A stretch of DNA of 18,577 bases, taken from Streptosporangiaceae bacterium. Lineage in GTDB: Bacteria > Actinomycetota > Actinomycetes > Streptosporangiales > Streptosporangiaceae. How positions within the stretch are numbered: the stretch's first letter is position 1; every line of letters begins with the position of its first letter. The notes beneath the pieces are model-generated. The model saw nothing but the letters and a program-made list of their open reading frames with translations. It searched no databases and was not told the origin of the DNA. The translations under genes and the position numbers were made by a program. Location of the stretch: positions 1-18,577 of the forward strand of contig JASHTQ010000500.1 of NCBI GenBank assembly GCA_030040475.1, in the 5' to 3' direction. This document shows positions 1-8,049 of the stretch, one piece after another.

Positions 1-1
1 G

Positions 2-1666
2 GGGCGGCTGATCTTCCAGCGCGGCTTCGACCCGCAGATCGACTACGACGAGACGCAGGTCGAGCGGATGCGCGCCGCGATGCAGCGGAACCCGACGATC
101 CTGCTGTGGTCGCACCGGTCGAACCTGGACACGCTGGTGCTCGCCGCCGCGCTGCAGGAGAAGGGCCTGCCGCCGGCGCACCTGTTCGCCGGGATCAACA
201 TGGCGTTCGGGCCGATGGGCGCGATCATGCGGCGGGCCGGGGTGATCTTCATCAGGCGATCGCTCGGCGAGGACCGGCTGTACCGGTACGTGCTGCGGGA
301 GTACATCGGCTACGTGCTGGAGAAGCGGTTCAACCTGAGCTGGTCGATCGAGGGCACCCGCTCCCGCACCGGGAAGATGCTCCCGCCGCGGCTCGGCCTG
401 CTGTCCTACGCGGCGGACGCGTATACCGGCAGGCGGGTGGACGACGTGCTGCTGCTGCCGGTGTCGATCACCTTCGACCAGCTGCACGAGGTCGGCGAGT
501 ACGCCGAGTACGCGCGGGGCGGGCAGAAGAGGCCGGAGGGGTTCGGCTGGCTGTACGGGTTCATCAAGGCCCAGGGCGCCCGGCACTACGGCAAGATCTA
601 CGTGCGCTTCGGCGAGCCGGTCGCGCTGAGCGCGTTCCTCGGGCCGCCAGGCGGGCCGGTCGCCGTGGATCCTGCGGCACGCCGGCTGGCCCTGCAGAAG
701 ACCGCCTTCGAGGTCGCCTGGCGGATCAACCAGGGCATGCCGGTCACCGCGACCGCCGTGATCACCACGATCCTGCTCGCCATGCAGGGCGCCGCGCTGA
801 CCTTCGAGCAGATCAGGCTCGGCGTGGCGGACGCGCTGGCGTACCTCTCGGTTCGTTCGGTGCCGACGACGGCGAGCCTGCGCGCGCTTGCCGCGCCCGA
901 GCCGGTCCGCGCGACGCTGGACGCGCTGCGCCAGGGCGGCCTGGTCAGCTACTCGGGCGACGGCCGCGAGCCGGTCTGGCTGATCGGCCCGGACCAGCAG
1001 CTCGCCGCCACCTTCTACCGGAACTCCCTGGTGCACTTCGTGCTCGACACGGCGCTGTGCGAGCTGGCCGTGCTCCGCGCCGGGGAGGAAGGCACCGACC
1101 CGGCCGGCGCCTTCTGGGCCGAGATCGCCTGGCTGCGTGACCTGCTGAAGTTCGAGTTCTACTTCGCCGACCGCGAGGAGCACATGCGGGCGGTGCGCGC
1201 GGAGATGGACAGGCACGACCCGGCCTGGGAAGAGCGCCTGCGCTCGGGTCCCGACGAGGCGCAGTCGCTGCTGTCGGTGATGCGGCCGCTGGTCTCGCAC
1301 GTGGTGGTCCGGCCGTTCGTCGAGGCCTACCGGATCGTCGCCGACGTGCTGGCCAGCGACGACGTGGTCGGCCCGGCCGGGTCGGTCGACGACGCCGACG
1401 TGATCAGGCGGGCACTCGGGCTCGGCAGGCAGTACGTGGCCCAGCGCCGGCTGCGCAGCTCGGAGTCGGTCTCGGCGCTGCTGTTCGGCACGGCGCTTCA
1501 GCTGGCCAGGAACAAGGGCCTGCTCGAGCCCGGCGCGGCGGCGGCCGTGGCCCGGGCGGCGTTCCTCGCCGAGCTCCGCGAACTGCTCCGCCGACTGGAC
1601 CGGATCGAGAACCTCGCCATCCGCCGCTACATCCAGGACGCCGTCATCGCGCCGACGACCGACTGA
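2..1666 (+). CDS. plsB: Glycerol-3-phosphate 1-O-acyltransferase PlsB, 5' end outside the window
   Basis: The frame is open from the first bases of the window, so the gene starts upstream; 554 residues are visible. PlsB transfers a fatty acyl group from acyl-CoA or acyl-ACP to sn-1 of glycerol-3-phosphate, the first step of phospholipid synthesis, at the inner face of the membrane. The acyltransferase blocks are present in order: HRSNLD (the HX4D catalytic motif, visible residues 38-43), GAIMRRAGVIFIRRS, SIEGTRSRTGK (glycerol-3-phosphate binding) and LPVSITFD. A long C-terminal region of about 380 residues follows, as in the large PlsB type rather than the small PlsC/PlsY types. E. coli PlsB has 807 residues with its HX4D motif near residue 306, so about 270 residues are probably missing to the left. 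GpsA, which makes its substrate, is encoded about 11 kb downstream but is not in an operon with it. Confidence 0.93.
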   Translation, partial: GRLIFQRGFDPQIDYDETQVERMRAAMQRNPTILLWSHRSNLDTLVLAAALQEKGLPPAHLFAGINMAFGPMGAIMRRAGVIFIRRSLGEDRLYRYVLREYIGYVLEKRFNLSWSIEGTRSRTGKMLPPRLGLLSYAADAYTGRRVDDVLLLPVSITFDQLHEVGEYAEYARGGQKRPEGFGWLYGFIKAQGARHYGKIYVRFGEPVALSAFLGPPGGPVAVDPAARRLALQKTAFEVAWRINQGMPVTATAVITTILLAMQGAALTFEQIRLGVADALAYLSVRSVPTTASLRALAAPEPVRATLDALRQGGLVSYSGDGREPVWLIGPDQQLAATFYRNSLVHFVLDTALCELAVLRAGEEGTDPAGAFWAEIAWLRDLLKFEFYFADREEHMRAVRAEMDRHDPAWEERLRSGPDEAQSLLSVMRPLVSHVVVRPFVEAYRIVADVLASDDVVGPAGSVDDADVIRRALGLGRQYVAQRRLRSSESVSALLFGTALQLARNKGLLEPGAAAAVARAAFLAELRELLRRLDRIENLAIRRYIQDAVIAPTTD

Positions 1667-2066
1667 GGCGCCGGCCCGGCCGGGTTCGCCTGCTACAGGT
1701 CAGGTCAGCTGATCGACCCGGACAGACGGGTAGCGGGCCTTGAGTCCGGTATCGAGCGTCGTCAGCGATGCGCCGCTCAGCCTGACATTTCCGCCCGAAT
1801 GAGGCGACGTTGGCGTGATCGGGACAGGCGCGTTGGCCGGGTAAGCGGCTGACCTGGGGGTTCGGTGTGGGGACGGTCAAATCGTTACGTGTCGAAACGG
1901 CATTTCGGCAGCTTGGCCCGGGCTGGCTGGACTACGGTTACGGCTTGTTATGCGTCACGCGGGTGCATCTTAGTCGCATCTGCCCGTGACGGCAGTGACA
2001 GTTGCGGTTGCTGCTTTGGTTGCGGGCCGCCGGATGCCCCGCTCAACGGGATTGCGGGAGGCTATC
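1667..2066. other. 400-bp intergenic region between plsB and the S53 peptidase gene
   Basis: I see no intact gene here. Just after the plsB stop there is a GC-rich self-complementary stretch (ccggcccggccgg, about 1672-1684) that could act as a weak terminator. A short minus-strand frame ending at 1700 may be a toxin remnant and is listed separately. The right half must hold the promoter of the secreted peptidase, but I find no convincing -35/-10 pair. TTGTTA near 1945 followed 17 bp later by TCTTAG is the best and is weak. A clear ribosome binding site (GGGAGG, 2056-2061) ends the region. Confidence 0.5.
1700..1775 (-). pseudogene. Possible C-terminal remnant of a PIN-domain (VapC-like) toxin
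   Basis: A minus-strand frame ending in TGA at 1700-1702 reads SLTTLDTGLKARYPSV followed by RVDQLT. The pattern of a T-x-D acidic residue followed by a short helix and a terminal strand resembles the last quarter of PIN-domain ribonucleases of the VapC group. Upstream of it the frame stays open for a short distance, but the residues (proline- and serine-rich) look non-coding, and no start or antitoxin gene is visible. If the reading is right, only the tail survives. The match rests on about 24 residues, so chance similarity is quite possible. Confidence 0.25.
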
Positions 2067-3491
2067 TTGGCACGTCGAACACACAGGTACCTGGCCACGG
2101 CCGGAGCGCTGGCGCTGGCCGGCGGATCCCTGCTGGCGGGTGGTGCGCCGGTCGGGGCGGCGGTCGGGGCGGCAGCGAGCGTCGTTATCGGGCCGATGAT
2201 GTCCAGCAAGTTCGTGTCGGCGGTCCAGCCGCCCACCGAGGAACAGTGCGTGGCGACCTTCACCGAACCGTGCTACCAGCCGTCCCAGATCCAGACCGCG
2301 TACGACGTGCAGCCGCTGTACAACAAGGGGATCACCGGCAAGGGCGAGACGATCGTGATCGTCGACTCGTACGGGTCCCCGACGATCAAGTCGGACCTGG
2401 CGACCTTCGACGCCGAGTTCGGCCTGCCGGCTCCGCCGTCCTTCAAGATCATCCAGCCGGCCGGGAAGGTCCCCGCGTTCAACCCCAACAACTCCGACAT
2501 GACCGGCTGGGCCGGGGAGACCACCCTCGACGTGGAGTGGTCGCACACGATCGCCCCCGGCGCGAACATCCTGCTGGTCGAGACCCCGGTCTCGGAAACC
2601 GAGGGGACGCACGGCTTCCCGCAGATCGTCGAGGCCGAGAACTACGTCATCAACCATCACCTCGGCGACGTGATCAGCCAGAGCTTCGGCGCGACCGAGC
2701 CGACGTTCCCGAGCGCCGCGTCGATCCGCTCGCTGCGCAGCGCCTACATCAACGCCGACGCGCAGGGCGTGACGGTGCTGGCCGCGACCGGCGACGAGGG
2801 CGACACCGACTACTCCAACGCGGCAGGGACGCTGACCTACACGCACCGGGCGGTCGACTGGCCGGCCAGCGACCCGCTGGTCACCGCGGTCGGCGGCACG
2901 CAGCTTGCGCTGCTGGACAACGGCCAGCGGACCCAGCCCGACGTGGTGTGGAACGACACCACCAACTACGCCCTGAACAATGCCTTCTACGGCACCCCGG
3001 GTCCCGTGCCGACCGCCGGCGGCGGCGGCTTGTCGACGGTCTTCGCCCGGCCCTGGTACCAGGACAGCGTGGCTAACGTCGTCGGCGACCACCGCGGCCT
3101 GCCGGACATCTCGATGAGCGGCGCCTGCTCCGGTCTGGTCGTGACCTACGACGGCTTCGCCGGCGAGCAGGCCGGCTGGTACGTGGACTGCGGCACGAGC
3201 GAGGCGACCCCGCTGTTCGCCGGGATCGTGGCCCTGGCCGACCAGGAGGCCGGGCACTCCCTCGGCCTGATCAACCCGGCCCTGTACGCGATGGGCGCGG
3301 CCCACGCTCCCGGGCTGGTCGACGTCACCCAGGGGAACAACACCGTGTCGTTCTTCCAGAACGGCCAGCTGTACAAGGTGTGGGGCTACCGGGCCGGCCC
3401 GGGTTACGACCTGGCCTCGGGGCTCGGGACCGTCAACGCCGCCCTGTTCGTCCCCGAACTGGCTCAGGCCGCCGGAGGCGGATATCAGTAG
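2067..3491 (+). CDS. Secreted S53 family (sedolisin-like) serine-carboxyl peptidase
   Basis: I chose the TTG at 2067 because GGGAGG lies 5 bases upstream and the product (474 aa) then begins MARRTHRYLATAGALALAGG, a typical export signal. The in-frame ATG at 2034 and the more distal start would put untypical sequence before it. Sedolisins use a Ser-Glu-Asp triad and work at acid pH. The motifs are visible: GETTLD (Glu151, Asp155), ATGDEGD with the oxyanion Asp243, and CGTSEATP with nucleophile Ser378. Near the end DVTQGNN (from Asp419) and GYDLASGLG match the calcium site. The usual propeptide of about 150-200 residues is absent: only some 30-50 residues separate the signal from the catalytic domain. 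It is probably secreted and degrades extracellular protein. Its own terminator follows. Confidence 0.9.
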   Translation: MARRTHRYLATAGALALAGGSLLAGGAPVGAAVGAAASVVIGPMMSSKFVSAVQPPTEEQCVATFTEPCYQPSQIQTAYDVQPLYNKGITGKGETIVIVDSYGSPTIKSDLATFDAEFGLPAPPSFKIIQPAGKVPAFNPNNSDMTGWAGETTLDVEWSHTIAPGANILLVETPVSETEGTHGFPQIVEAENYVINHHLGDVISQSFGATEPTFPSAASIRSLRSAYINADAQGVTVLAATGDEGDTDYSNAAGTLTYTHRAVDWPASDPLVTAVGGTQLALLDNGQRTQPDVVWNDTTNYALNNAFYGTPGPVPTAGGGGLSTVFARPWYQDSVANVVGDHRGLPDISMSGACSGLVVTYDGFAGEQAGWYVDCGTSEATPLFAGIVALADQEAGHSLGLINPALYAMGAAHAPGLVDVTQGNNTVSFFQNGQLYKVWGYRAGPGYDLASGLGTVNAALFVPELAQAAGGGYQ

Positions 3492-3552
3492 CTGACCCGC
3501 GCTTGTCGCTACCCGGCTGCCTGCCGGGCCCGCGATTCGCGCCAGCGGGATC

Positions 3553-3582
3553 GGGCCCGGCGTCTGCAACGACGCCGGGCCC
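3553..3582 (+). terminator. Strong hairpin terminator after the S53 peptidase gene
   Basis: GGGCCCGGCGTC (3553-3564) and GACGCCGGGCCC (3571-3582) form a perfect 12-bp stem with a 6-base loop, 61 bp after the stop codon. Only a short pyrimidine run (ttcc) follows, which is usual for actinobacterial terminators that lack a long U-tract. Confidence 0.8.
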
Positions 3583-3614
3583 TTCCGGTTCCCGTGGCCA
3601 GCGGGTACCCGAGA

Positions 3615-3650
3615 CCGTCACCGTCCCCGTCACCGTGACCGTCACCGTCG
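3615..3650 (+). repeat. Six in-phase CCGTNN hexamers
   Basis: Six consecutive 6-bp units read CCGTCA, CCGTCC, CCGTCA, CCGTGA, CCGTCA, CCGTCG. They lie between the terminator of the peptidase gene and the start of the next secreted-protein gene, about 130 bp before its start. The centre contains GTCACCGTGAC, a near-palindrome, so a regulator binding site is possible. A simple slippage repeat is the alternative. Confidence 0.7.
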
Positions 3651-3777
3651 AGTGCGAGATCGCGTTCCGTTCGCTGCCGGTACACCGGAAGCCGCGCTGG
3701 CGCGTCAACAAGGCGATATGCCCGGTGAGCCGGAAGCGCCGCACCAGCCGGAGCGGCAAGGGGGAGGGGGTCCGTCG

Positions 3778-4581
3778 ATGCGATTGGGCACGGCCGTGAC
3801 GGCGGTACTCGCGTCCTTGGCTATCGCCGGGGCATCGACCGCGGCGGCCTACGCGGGACCGCAGGACAGCCTCCCGACCGGGCGCGATGTTTCGTATCCC
3901 CAATGCGGCGAAGAATTGCCGTTCAATCAGGCGTTCGGCATCGTCGCGGTGAATGAGGGGCTCGCCAACACGACGAACCCCTGTCTGCCGGACGAGCTGA
4001 CCTGGGCGCAGGAATCCGCCGGAGGCGCCCGGCAGCCGAAGGCCTCGCTCTACGTCAATACCGCCAATCCGGGCCGCGGAGTCGCCGACTGGCCGACCGA
4101 CGACGACGACCCCGTTACCGGCAAGCGCGTCGCCGACCCCTACGGCAGCTGCCACGGCGGAAACAATCAGGCGTGCGCGTGGCAGTACGGATGGAACCTC
4201 GCCGACCTGGACGCGCGAACCCGCGGCGTGCAGGATCCCGGCAGCTACCGGTGGTGGCTCGACGTCGAGACGGCCAACAGCTGGCAGCGCAGCGCCCCGG
4301 ACAACCGTGCCGATCTCGAAGGCATGGTCTCCTTCTTCCGCCACATCGGCGGCAGCGCCGGGATCTATTCGACGCCCAGGCAGTGGGATCCGCTCATCGG
4401 GACCGTCGGCCCCGCCAGCCCGCTGTACCGGCTGCCCGACTGGCTGCCTGGCGCCAAGACCCTCGCCCAGGCCAAGAAGAACTGCCGCCTGGCTCCGCTC
4501 ACCGCCGGGGGGACGGTCTCCCTCACTCAGTGGACGACGCCGGCGGCCAACAGTGACCTCTCGTGCCGCTCGTTGCCGTGA
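3778..4581 (+). CDS. Secreted protein with a GH25/DUF1906-like barrel
   Basis: The ATG at 3778 follows a purine-rich ribosome binding site (gggggaggggg, ending 7 bases upstream) and starts a 267-aa protein with a Sec-type signal (MRLGTAVTAVLASLAIAGAS, cleavage probably after the AYA near residue 26). Features resembling the glycoside hydrolase 25 barrel are GRDVSYPQ (Asp37), WWLDVE (Asp162, Glu164), GIYSTPRQW (residues 195-203) and TQW (250-252). GH25 enzymes cleave peptidoglycan; DUF1906-type relatives are also found in actinobacteria. Six cysteines (43, 69, 125, 133, 236, 263) suggest disulfides and an extracellular home. The family, with its IVAVNEGLANTTNPC and LYVNTANPG segments, looks like a known but uncharacterised actinobacterial secreted family. 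Enzymatic activity is inference. The same-strand S53 peptidase upstream is separated from it by a terminator. Confidence 0.8.
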   Translation: MRLGTAVTAVLASLAIAGASTAAAYAGPQDSLPTGRDVSYPQCGEELPFNQAFGIVAVNEGLANTTNPCLPDELTWAQESAGGARQPKASLYVNTANPGRGVADWPTDDDDPVTGKRVADPYGSCHGGNNQACAWQYGWNLADLDARTRGVQDPGSYRWWLDVETANSWQRSAPDNRADLEGMVSFFRHIGGSAGIYSTPRQWDPLIGTVGPASPLYRLPDWLPGAKTLAQAKKNCRLAPLTAGGTVSLTQWTTPAANSDLSCRSLP

Positions 4582-4608
4582 CAAGCGGCACGCGCCCGCC
4601 ACGCCGCG

Positions 4609-5370
4609 CTAGCCGTTTACCCAGGACGCGGACGTTCCGACCTGGTCTCGACGCTGGCGGCGGAGCGTCCGGGCCATGCCGATGGCGTAGCCCGCGGCCA
4701 CGGCCAGGTAGGCGGCGGCGAGGCCGGTAGCGAGCTGCCCGGGGGCGCCCGCGCCCAGCGTGGTCAGCGCCAGGGCGATGGCGCTGAAGAAGCCCGCCGC
4801 CACCATCGGGAACAAGCCCCCGAGCAGCGTCCCGCGTCCGCGGCGCCGCCGCAGGCGGACGGCCAGGCCGCAGCCCGCCAGCATGATCGCGCCGCCGACG
4901 GCCGCGACGGCCCACGCCAGCCACAGCGAGTAACTCACGCCAAGGAAGACGGGCACGAACGCCGGACCCGGCAGGCAGGGCCAGCACACCTCGCTGTTCG
5001 GCACCATCACGACCGTCGGCCAGATCGTGTTGATGGCGTCGATCGCCAGGCCGGCGACGCCGGAGGTCAGCAGCAAGATGGCGGCCAGCTTCCAGGCCGC
5101 CAGGCCGGCCTCCGCCGCGGCGGCGAGCCAGCCGCGGCGCGCGTGGTGCGCGCTGACCACGGCCCGCACCGGCCCGAAGACGGAGATGGCCGCTTCCTGC
5201 GCCTCCCGGTCGGTCATCCCGATCGCCAGCCCGGCGGCGGCGGTCTCGCGCAGGTGATCTTCGGCCTCGGCCACGATGAGCTCGACCTCACGCGGGCCGG
5301 AGCGCAATCCCGCCCGCAGCTGGTCGAGGTACTCCTCGATCGGGTCCCTTCCGTGGCTTGCCTGGTTCAT
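4609..5370 (-). CDS. Four-helix membrane protein with N-terminal permease-prefix (HAAS-like) domain
   Basis: Residues 8-70 (DPIEEYLDQLRAGLR through ISVFGP) match the short helical prefix domain of the HAAS/DUF1700/permease-prefix type, which in other bacteria is often encoded next to a PadR regulator. After it come about four membrane segments (roughly 92-113, 143-171, 181-205, 212-232) separated by an Arg-rich loop (RLRRRRGRG). The frame could start at 5460, but a predicted promoter has its -10 box at 5464-5469, so transcription would begin near that codon. I therefore place the start at the ATG at 5370 (253 aa); the ATG at 5379 is an alternative. No PadR gene is present in the window. The function is unknown; a sensing or regulatory membrane role is inferred from the domain. 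Confidence 0.8.
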   Translation of the reverse strand: MNQASHGRDPIEEYLDQLRAGLRSGPREVELIVAEAEDHLRETAAAGLAIGMTDREAQEAAISVFGPVRAVVSAHHARRGWLAAAAEAGLAAWKLAAILLLTSGVAGLAIDAINTIWPTVVMVPNSEVCWPCLPGPAFVPVFLGVSYSLWLAWAVAAVGGAIMLAGCGLAVRLRRRRGRGTLLGGLFPMVAAGFFSAIALALTTLGAGAPGQLATGLAAAYLAVAAGYAIGMARTLRRQRRDQVGTSASWVNG

Positions 5371-5463
5371 GGCGACCATCCCAGCGCTGCGACAACACGG
5401 CGGGGACGGCTCACGGCGGCGGGTCCAGGTTGCCCTTGAGCCGCTCACGGTCCACACCAAGAA

Positions 5464-5492
5464 ATCCTATGCCTAGCAGTACTTAGCGTCAA
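5464..5492 (-). promoter_or_regulatory. Sigma70-type promoter for the permease-prefix membrane protein
   Basis: On the minus strand TTGACG (5487-5492) is followed after 17 bp by TAGGAT (5464-5469). Both boxes are close to the consensus for the housekeeping sigma factor and the spacing is ideal. Transcription would begin near 5457, giving a leader of about 87 bases to the ATG at 5370. Confidence 0.7.
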
Positions 5493-5610
5493 TACCGGCG
5501 TGGGCGGCGGCGGGCCGGACGGTGAGGGTAGCCCGGGAGGGGCACCACTTCTCGTTCGGCGTAAATGTTCGTAGCGGCCGGCGACCGGGTGAGACGGTAG
5601 CGTCGGTTCG

Positions 5611-6858
5611 GTGGCGGGCGAACCTCTGGGGCAGCGGTTCGCGAAGCTGTGGACGGCCAGCACGACGTCGGCGCTGGGGAGCGGGCTGGCCACGATCGCG
5701 GCGCCGTTGTTCGTGGCGGCGCACACCAGGAACCCGCTGATCGTGTCGGCCACGTCCGGGGTGGCGTGGCTGCCGTGGCTGCTGTTCGCGCTGCCGGGCG
5801 GGGTGCTCGTGGACCGGGTGGACCGGCGGCGGCTGATGGTCCTGATCGACTGGGTCCGGGTCGCGGCGATGGGGGTGCTCGCCGGCGCGCTGCTGGCCGG
5901 GTGGTCGAGCATCGTCTTGCTCGACGCGGTGCTGTTCGTCATCAACACCGGCGAGGTGGTGTTCAGGTCGGCCAGCCAGGCGATGATCTCCGCGGTGGTG
6001 CCGCGGTCGCGGCTGGAGCGGGCGAACGGGTGGCTGGTCGGCGGGACCACGCTGATGCAGCAGATGATCGCCGGACCGCTCGCGGGGTTCTTGTTCACGG
6101 TGGCGGCGTGCGTGCCGTTCTTCGTCAACGCCGGCACGTACGCGGCGAGCGCGGTCCTTGTCGGGCTGGTGGCGGGGGTGTACCGGGCGGCGGCGCGGCC
6201 CGCGGCCGGCGCGGGCTCGCGGTCGGGGCGGATCAGGGCCGAGCTGGCCGAGGGCTTCCGCTGGCTGATCCACCAGCGCGTGCTGCGCACGATGACGTTC
6301 CTCATCGGGCTGCTGAACCTCACGCTCACCGCGGCGACCGCGGTGCTCGTGCTGCTTGTCAAGGAGCGGCTGCACCTCGGCTCGGTCGGCTACGGGACGC
6401 TGTTCGCCTGCGAGGCGGCCGGCGCGCTGCTCGGGGCCGCCTGCGGCGACTGGCTGATCGGGAAGGTCACCGCGACCTGGACAATCCGGATCGGGCTGCT
6501 GGTCGAGGCCGGGCTGCACCTGACGCTGGCCGTCTCGCGCAGCGCGTACTTCGTCGGCTTCATGCTGTTCGCGTTCGGCGTGCACGCCGCGCTGTGGACG
6601 ATCGTGGGCAACTCGCTGCGGCAGCGGCTCACGCCGCCGGAGATGCTGGGCCGGGTCGCGAGCACCGGCCTGTTCATCGCGGCCGGAGGCAACTGCGTCG
6701 GCGCCGTGCTCGGCGGGGTGGTCGCGTCCGGCTTCGGCATCACCGCGCCGTACTGGGTCGGGTTCGTGGTCGCGATCATCGTGTCGGCCGTCACCTGGCG
6801 GGTGTTCAACCGGGCCACGGTCGCCGAGGCGTACGCCGAGCCGGCGCTGGACGCGTGA
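5611..6858 (+). CDS. MFS transporter, EntS / transmembrane secretion effector type (MFS_3)
   Basis: The 415-aa product has the hydrophobic profile of a 12-helix major facilitator. The loop after helix 2 reads PGGVLVDRVDRRRLMVLIDWVR, a variant of the GxxxDRxGRR signature. The segments DAVLFVINTGEVVFRSASQAMISAVVPRSRLERANGW (only the key part DAVLFVINTGEVVF and PRSRLERANG being diagnostic) and LTPPEMLGRVAST are typical of the MFS_3 family, which includes the enterobactin exporter EntS and macrolide-type exporters. It probably exports a small molecule across the cytoplasmic membrane; the substrate is unknown. The start is a GTG with only a weak ribosome binding site. It is divergent from the permease-prefix gene and convergent with the MetE-like gene, so it is a single-gene unit. 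Confidence 0.87.
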   Translation: MAGEPLGQRFAKLWTASTTSALGSGLATIAAPLFVAAHTRNPLIVSATSGVAWLPWLLFALPGGVLVDRVDRRRLMVLIDWVRVAAMGVLAGALLAGWSSIVLLDAVLFVINTGEVVFRSASQAMISAVVPRSRLERANGWLVGGTTLMQQMIAGPLAGFLFTVAACVPFFVNAGTYAASAVLVGLVAGVYRAAARPAAGAGSRSGRIRAELAEGFRWLIHQRVLRTMTFLIGLLNLTLTAATAVLVLLVKERLHLGSVGYGTLFACEAAGALLGAACGDWLIGKVTATWTIRIGLLVEAGLHLTLAVSRSAYFVGFMLFAFGVHAALWTIVGNSLRQRLTPPEMLGRVASTGLFIAAGGNCVGAVLGGVVASGFGITAPYWVGFVVAIIVSAVTWRVFNRATVAEAYAEPALDA

Positions 6859-6933
6859 GCGCGGCGCGGGCGGCGCGGGCGGCGCTGGCCGGCCGGGGTG
6901 GCCCGGAGCCTGCCGCCGGATCTAGCGGAGCGG

Positions 6934-7989
6934 TTAGCCCGCGGCGATGATCGTGCGGTGCAGGTCGAGCAGCGCGGGGACGTCGGCACGGTCCACCCGG
7001 CCCATGCCGCACTCGGTGCAGACGCCCCAGTCGCGGCCGCCGCCCGGGCTTGACGCCAGCGCCGCGTCGATGAGCCGCACCTGGTCGCCGGTGGTGCCGG
7101 CGGCCTGCTCGGCCGGGTGATAGGGCACCAGCGCGAAGTTGAGCTCGATGCCGTGATCGGCCAGTGCGGCGAGCGGCGCGAAGTAGGCCTCGTCGCGCTG
7201 GTACTGCGGGACGGTGAAGGAGACGAAGCTCACCTGGCGGCCGGCCGCGTCGGCAACCGCGTTCAGCACGCGGACCTGGAGGGCCAGCGACTCTGGCTGC
7301 TTGAAGTGCGTGTGCCCGTAGTCGCCATAGCACAGGTGCAGGCCGACCGGGACCTCGGCGGGCACGTGGTCGACGCACCGCGCCAGGGCCGCGACGATCA
7401 TGCCGAAGGCCTGCCCGCCGCCGGGCCCGAACGCCTCCTCAAGGACGCCGAACTCCACCGCCACGTCCCACTGCACCGCAAGCTGGTCCGCCGGGATCGC
7501 CGCGAGCACCCGGTCCAGGTCGGCGAACATGGCCGTCTGGTAGGACGGCAGCAGGGCGGCCTGCTGGGCCGGGACGATGTACGCGCCGATCGACGCCATC
7601 GGCGTCGGGTACTCCACCTGGAAGCGGACGCCCGCCGGGATGACGCCCTGCTCGCGGAGCGCGGTGAAGGTCTGGTAGGAGGCACGGTAGGCGTCGGCGT
7701 AGCCGAGATCGGGCCAGGTCATCTCGGCGGGATCAACCCCGTCGGCCAGCTGCAGCTGCGGCGGGCGCTCGTAGTCTCCCTGTCCTCCGTCGCCGAGTTG
7801 CGCCGTGGTCAGCGACGGCGACTGCAGGAACTTCTGCAGCTGGAACAGGATCCAGTTATCGCGGTCCCCGGTTTCCCCGTCCGGCAGGCGGCGCAGCCCC
7901 GACGGGACCCGCGAGGTGATCTCGCGCATCACCGACTCGGCGTCGGCCAGGTTGACGCTGCCATTGAAGTGGACCTGGGTCGGTGGCAT
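6934..7989 (-). CDS. MetE-like / UROD-superfamily protein with a probable zinc site
   Basis: The 351-aa protein resembles the C-terminal barrel of cobalamin-independent methionine synthase. HLC (His218, Cys220) fits the HxC zinc ligands, and GVCTECGMGR (Cys324, Cys327) fits the late cysteine ligand of the MetE fold. The N-terminus FNGSVNLADAESVMREI with LRRLPDGETGDR is typical of an uncharacterised bacterial subfamily. It lacks the N-terminal half of MetE, so it is probably not a full methionine synthase. A thiol methyltransferase-type reaction is the likeliest role by fold, with the substrate unknown. The start is supported by GGGGAG 8 bases upstream. It is divergent from the alpha/beta hydrolase gene, with a 136-bp shared control region. 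Confidence 0.78.
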   Translation of the reverse strand: MPPTQVHFNGSVNLADAESVMREITSRVPSGLRRLPDGETGDRDNWILFQLQKFLQSPSLTTAQLGDGGQGDYERPPQLQLADGVDPAEMTWPDLGYADAYRASYQTFTALREQGVIPAGVRFQVEYPTPMASIGAYIVPAQQAALLPSYQTAMFADLDRVLAAIPADQLAVQWDVAVEFGVLEEAFGPGGGQAFGMIVAALARCVDHVPAEVPVGLHLCYGDYGHTHFKQPESLALQVRVLNAVADAAGRQVSFVSFTVPQYQRDEAYFAPLAALADHGIELNFALVPYHPAEQAAGTTGDQVRLIDAALASSPGGGRDWGVCTECGMGRVDRADVPALLDLHRTIIAAG

Positions 7990-8049
7990 GGCACGGGCTC
8001 CCCTCTCGCGGCTCTATCAAGATCATCTATCTATCAGAGAATGGTCCGC

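Noticed and set aside
2043..3569. A 508-codon minus-strand frame opposite the S53 peptidase
   Set aside because: The plus-strand frame has all sedolisin motifs, a signal peptide and a ribosome binding site; the minus frame is a GC-bias artefact.
3380..3799. 139-codon plus-strand frame overlapping the end of the peptidase gene and the hexamer array
   Set aside because: It begins out of frame inside the peptidase gene and its TVTVTV stretch merely translates the CCGTNN repeat.
5371..5460. Upstream start at 5460 for the permease-prefix protein
   Set aside because: It sits at the predicted transcription start, and the extra residues (Arg-, Pro- and Cys-rich) do not look like this domain.
8027..8038. 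TATC-rich run as a defined -10 element
   Set aside because: Several overlapping matches on both strands and no paired -35; it is only noted as a likely promoter zone.
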